Assembly (NCBI GenBank): GCA_024234815.1
Contig: JACKNO010000001.1
Coordinates: forward strand, 186,001 to 250,000
Direction: 5' to 3'
Source: Pseudomonadales bacterium
GTDB taxonomy: Bacteria; Pseudomonadota; Gammaproteobacteria; Pseudomonadales; Halieaceae
DNA length: 64,000 nucleotides
Shown: positions 60,667-64,000 of the stretch, one piece after another
How positions within the stretch are numbered: the first letter of the stretch is position 1
Layout: each line of letters opens with the position of its first letter
The notes under the pieces: model-generated
Database searches by the model: none
What the model saw: the letters and a program-made list of their open reading frames with translations, nothing else
Told to the model about the DNA's origin: nothing
Program-made: the position numbers and the translations under genes

Positions 60667-62448
60667 ATGAACGGCAAAATTCAGGTCGAAAAACCCCTGG
60701 TCATCCTGCACGGCGACGAAATGGCGCAGATCGCCTTCGAGAAAATTCTCGAGCAGTTCGTCACCTCCCGCCTGGATATCAAGCTGGTGGAAATAGACCT
60801 CACCGCCGAAAACCGCCTGATCACTAACGGTGAGGCTGTGCGGGACGCCATTACCGCCCTCAAAACCCATGGCGTGGGTATCAAGAACGCGGGCATGACC
60901 GTAAATCGCCAGCAGCTTGATGAACTACTGGAAAAGCACCCATCCATCAGGGAATCCGAGCTCGACAAGCTCGCCACCAAATCGCCCAACGGCGCCATCC
61001 GCAAGGGAATCGGCGGCAATATCACCCGCGAGGACATCCAGTTCCGCAATCTGCAGGTCAACCCGCCTGACTGGATCGGTCGCGACATCGAAGTGATGAC
61101 CATGGACAGCGGCGGCATCAAGCACAGCCACAACGCACTGTCCAAGGCCACGGGAGTCCTCAAGCTTGTCTTCGTCGGCGCCAGCGGCGACCCGGTGGAG
61201 TTGCACCGCCGCACGATCAACAAGGGCGATCCGTGGCTGCTGGCCAGCAATGACATTGACGATGTAAGAGACTGGGCACACGCGTTTTTCCAGCGCGCAC
61301 TTACCGAAAAGCGGGATGCCTACCTGGGCCTGAAAGACACGGTAATTCCGGGCTATGACGGGGTAATGCGCAGCGCCATCGAGGCGGTATATGCCGCGGA
61401 CTACCGGGAACAGTTCAGGGAGGCCGGGCTCCACTATCACTATGAGCTGATCGACGCCCAGGCGGCCCGCATCGTTGCCAATCCCCCCGAGCGCGCACTG
61501 TGGGGCGTACCGGATAACACGACCGGCAGAAAACTCTACAAGCTGGTAGGTGAATTGAAACGCTTCGGCATCCCCAACCGCAAGCACCATGTATCCCTGT
61601 CGCGCATGAGCGCCGGCGGCGGCGACCAGTACGGCAGTTTCAACATGCCGATGGAGGAGGACGGCATCATCAAGGTCATTGTCGACGGCGATGAGAAACA
61701 TGCGCGCAAAGTGAAGAAAAACGATCCCGTACTGTTGATGTCAAATGACCTGCAGGCAATCACGGACTGGGTCAGCCAGGTTTTTCGGGATGCCTCGCAC
61801 AAGGGCAAGGAAGTGTACTTCGGCCTGAAGCGCGAATACATGGAATACGATGAGGTGTTCAGCACGGCGATTACCGACGTGCGCCACGCGCTGGCGAAAA
61901 CCGGCACGCAACCACCCTCCTTCATGATCATGCGGCCTTCCAGCCAACTGAAAAAAATGATTACGGATCCGCCCAGGAATGCCCTGTACCCGGCACAGAA
62001 CCTCGACGGCGACATTTTCTCGGATATTTCCGCCGCACTGGGGGGCAGCCTGGCCACGGCCAGCTCCATCATCGAGAGCAAGGACGGCACCATGCTCTAC
62101 GAGGCGCCACACGGCACCGCCCATGACCTCTACCTGCGGTACCTGGCGAGCGACGGCAAGGAGGCCCATTTCAACTCCTCGGCGCTGATATACGCTCTCG
62201 CCAATGCCCTGGAGACCCTGGCGCAGCGGGAGGACAACGAGGCCCTGGCGAGCTACTCGGGCGGGCTGAAAAGAGCGCTCATCGATACGGTCGGCCAGGG
62301 CATTATTACCGGTGACCTGAAGGGTAAGACTCTCGACCCGCTTTCCGAGAAGGTGGTGGATATGTATGGTTTCCTGGACGCGGTTGAGCGCAACCTGGAC
62401 CCGGAGTCCGCCGGCGCGGAAAACAGCGTGACCGGAAAGGCACAGTAG
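60667..62448 (+). CDS. Isocitrate dehydrogenase-related protein with internal duplication
   Basis: A 593-residue protein related to eukaryotic-type NADP-isocitrate dehydrogenase, but 180 residues longer. ATG 60667 with AGGAG at 60657-60661. Family residues kept: HGDEMAQ near residue 17, SPNGAIRKGIGG (106-117, Ser, Asn and Arg of the substrate site), NLDGDIFSD (445-453, metal Asp) and YEAPHGTAHD (478-487). The extra length lies in the middle: residues about 139-280 and 306-453 resemble each other and each resembles the single 140-residue segment of the ordinary enzyme (WLLASND / VLLMSND; YLGLKDT / YFGLKRE; ANPPERALWG / TDPPRNALYP; the GDQY motif falls in the second). The first copy lacks the DGD metal motif, the second keeps it. 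Cytosolic, TCA-cycle role expected; function could also have shifted. Conversion of isocitrate is likely but unproven. Confidence 0.75.
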   Translation: MNGKIQVEKPLVILHGDEMAQIAFEKILEQFVTSRLDIKLVEIDLTAENRLITNGEAVRDAITALKTHGVGIKNAGMTVNRQQLDELLEKHPSIRESELDKLATKSPNGAIRKGIGGNITREDIQFRNLQVNPPDWIGRDIEVMTMDSGGIKHSHNALSKATGVLKLVFVGASGDPVELHRRTINKGDPWLLASNDIDDVRDWAHAFFQRALTEKRDAYLGLKDTVIPGYDGVMRSAIEAVYAADYREQFREAGLHYHYELIDAQAARIVANPPERALWGVPDNTTGRKLYKLVGELKRFGIPNRKHHVSLSRMSAGGGDQYGSFNMPMEEDGIIKVIVDGDEKHARKVKKNDPVLLMSNDLQAITDWVSQVFRDASHKGKEVYFGLKREYMEYDEVFSTAITDVRHALAKTGTQPPSFMIMRPSSQLKKMITDPPRNALYPAQNLDGDIFSDISAALGGSLATASSIIESKDGTMLYEAPHGTAHDLYLRYLASDGKEAHFNSSALIYALANALETLAQREDNEALASYSGGLKRALIDTVGQGIITGDLKGKTLDPLSEKVVDMYGFLDAVERNLDPESAGAENSVTGKAQ

Positions 62449-62468
62449 GCCTCGCCGGCAGCGGCAAC

Positions 62469-64000
62469 TCAGCCCAGCACATCGTCCGCCACAAAGTACC
62501 TGGGGTCTTCGATCACGTTGACCTCTACCAGGTTCCCCGCCCGCCGCAACAGGCGGCGACATTCATCGCTGAGATGCACCAGGTGCAGGGTCTTGCCCGC
62601 ATTCAGGTAGCGGTCGGCCAGAGTATCGATAGCCTCCAGGCCCGAGTGATCCGCCACGCGCGAGCGGGCAAAATCTATTACCACGTCGTCGTTATCCTGG
62701 CGCGGGTCAAAGCGTTCAAGAAAAGATGATACCGAGCCAAAGAACAGGGGGCCGGTGACGGCGTATACGGTGGAACCCTTATGGTCCTCCCGCGCCTCGA
62801 CACGAATGTACTTGGCATGTTCCCAGGCGAATACCAGTGCCGACACGATCACACCCACCACGACCGCGACCGCCAGGTCGGTGGCCACGGTTACCGCGGA
62901 TACCAGCACCAGCACCAGCGCGTCACTGCGGGGAACTTTGCGAATGACCCGGAAACTACTCCACTCGAAGGTGCCGATAACCACGATAAACATCACCCCG
63001 ATCAATGCGGCCAGGGGGATCTGCTCAATCAGCGGCGAGGCCACCAGGATGAACAGGAGCAGGCACAGGGCCGCCGTGATACCGGACAGGCGACCGCGAC
63101 CGCCGGAATTCACATTGATCATGCTCTGCCCGATCATGGCACAACCGCCCATACCGCCAAACATGCCCGTCGCGGTGTTGGCGACGCCCTGCGCCACACA
63201 CTCTCGATTGCCATGACCACGGCTCTCGGTAATTTCATCAACCAGCCGCAGGGTGAGCAGTGACTCGATGAGACCGATGGCGGCCAGTACCACCGCGTAG
63301 GGAAAAATTATCGAGAGCGTCTCGAAGTTCCACGGCACCGATGGAATATGAAACGAGGGCAAGCCGCCCTTGATGGAGGCTATATCGCCCACTACCCTGG
63401 TATCCAGGTCCAGGCCGAACACCAGCAGGCTGACAGTCAGAATCGCCACCAGCGAGGACGGCAACGCGGTGGTGAGGCGCGGCAGGAAGTGAATGATCAG
63501 CATGGTCAGCAGAACCAGGCCCAGCAACATGTACAGCTGCGCGCCGCCCAGCCAGGCCACGTCGACGATCGATCCTTCCATAAAGGTACCGCTCAGCCAG
63601 CCCGGCTCGCCCTCCACGCCAAACTGGTTGAGCTGGGCAAGAAAAATCACAATTGCAAGCCCGTTGACGAAACCGAGCATCACCGGGTGCGGCACCATAC
63701 GGATAAATTTGCCGAGTTTCGTGACACCCGCACCGATCTGCAACAGCCCCATCAGGACCACGGTGGCAAACAGGTATTCAACGCCATGGTCAGCCACCAG
63801 GGACACCATCACCACCGCCAGGGCGCCGGTTGCGCCCGAGATCATGCCGGGACGGCCGCCGATGCAGGCGGTGATCAGCCCCACCATGAACGCGGCGTAC
63901 AAACCCACCAGGGGCTCGACACCCGCTACAAAGGCAAAGGCAACGGCCTCCGGCACCAATGCCAGGGCGACAGTGAGGCCGGACAATACATCGTTCTTTA
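62469..64000 (-). CDS. SulP-family anion transporter with STAS domain (5' end outside window)
   Basis: The frame continues past the right edge (…KNDVLSGLTVALALVPEA before the first internal start at 63986), so the N-terminus is missing. What remains is 510 residues: the SulP core with about ten spans (SGLTVALALVPEAVAFAF, the family motif; GATGALAVVMVSLVADHG; GFVNGLAIVIFLAQLNQFG; GQSMINVNSGGRGRLS) and a C-terminal STAS domain (about 395-505; VVIDFARSRVADHSGLEAID). SulP proteins move sulfate, bicarbonate or other anions. Bacterial SulP genes with this signature are sulfate or bicarbonate (BicA-like) transporters. It converges with the IDH-related gene, 20 bases apart. Confidence 0.9.
   Translation of the reverse strand, partial: KNDVLSGLTVALALVPEAVAFAFVAGVEPLVGLYAAFMVGLITACIGGRPGMISGATGALAVVMVSLVADHGVEYLFATVVLMGLLQIGAGVTKLGKFIRMVPHPVMLGFVNGLAIVIFLAQLNQFGVEGEPGWLSGTFMEGSIVDVAWLGGAQLYMLLGLVLLTMLIIHFLPRLTTALPSSLVAILTVSLLVFGLDLDTRVVGDIASIKGGLPSFHIPSVPWNFETLSIIFPYAVVLAAIGLIESLLTLRLVDEITESRGHGNRECVAQGVANTATGMFGGMGGCAMIGQSMINVNSGGRGRLSGITAALCLLLFILVASPLIEQIPLAALIGVMFIVVIGTFEWSSFRVIRKVPRSDALVLVLVSAVTVATDLAVAVVVGVIVSALVFAWEHAKYIRVEAREDHKGSTVYAVTGPLFFGSVSSFLERFDPRQDNDDVVIDFARSRVADHSGLEAIDTLADRYLNAGKTLHLVHLSDECRRLLRRAGNLVEVNVIEDPRYFVADDVLG

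Overview
The window reads as a chromosomal segment of a GC-rich, aerobic, probably marine gammaproteobacterium. The evidence is a RimK/SelO/MltD/PbpG/GpsA set of gammaproteobacterial type, TonB-dependent uptake, VPxPA-type C-terminal sorting signals and a ferredoxin-linked 2-oxoacid oxidoreductase in an otherwise aerobic gene set. A Halieaceae-like (OM60/NOR5) origin is my best guess. That is an inference from gene content only. About 47 protein genes, one tRNA and several repeats or RNA-level signals can be supported. Both edges cut a gene: a metallo-beta-lactamase-fold protein on the left and a SulP transporter on the right.

Layout. 1-1.4 kb: truncated MBL-fold gene, then a 500-base gap holding two 73-bp palindromes with a common centre. 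1.5-6.7 kb: exported alpha/beta hydrolase, an SDR, and a tightly packed korA-korB-ferritin-like operon. 7-16.4 kb: exported D-2-hydroxyacid dehydrogenase, selO, MltD-type lytic transglycosylase, a PyrD-PyrK natural fusion, rimK and an MscS-type channel. 16.6-20.8 kb: an accessory patch with a RAYT (REP-associated tyrosine transposase) flanked by inverted REP-like repeats, two proteins with VPxPA-CTERM sorting tails, a secreted unknown and a tiny membrane protein. 20.9-30.2 kb: tRNA-Val with promoter and terminator, fructosamine kinase, two GT-C-like membrane proteins, an MFS pump, a SnoaL-like protein, a secreted methyltransferase-like protein and a Tat-exported SDR. 30.3-30.55 kb: a gene-free stretch that folds into a multi-stem RNA ending in a strong intrinsic terminator. 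30.6-35.9 kb: a glycerolipid operon (HAD-PlsC fusion with a histone-H1-like tail, PlsB-like acyltransferase, GpsA). 35.9-44.2 kb: metallophosphoesterase, PbpG, Tat-exported aldo/keto reductase, nucleotide-exchange-type transporter, KshA-like Rieske oxygenase, gamma-glutamyltransferase, M48 lipoprotein protease. 44.2-47 kb: LysR regulator divergent from a sulfatase. 47-60.5 kb: LuxR regulator, agmatinase, TPR-sulfotransferase, two tandem paralogous amidohydrolase lipoproteins, a TonB receptor, then a PuuA-like ligase divergent from a SpuC-like aminotransferase. 60.6-64 kb: an enlarged isocitrate dehydrogenase with an internal duplication, and SulP.

How genes fit together. GpsA, the PlsB-like enzyme and the PlsC domain of the fusion could carry dihydroxyacetone phosphate to phosphatidate, and the HAD domain might remove a phosphate. 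Agmatinase makes putrescine; the PuuA-like ligase and SpuC-like transaminase are two alternative entry points to putrescine breakdown. The tandem amidohydrolases sit beside a TonB receptor and may process what it imports. Several enzymes of normally cytosolic, cofactor-dependent families carry Sec or Tat export signals here, which is unusual for one 64-kb segment.
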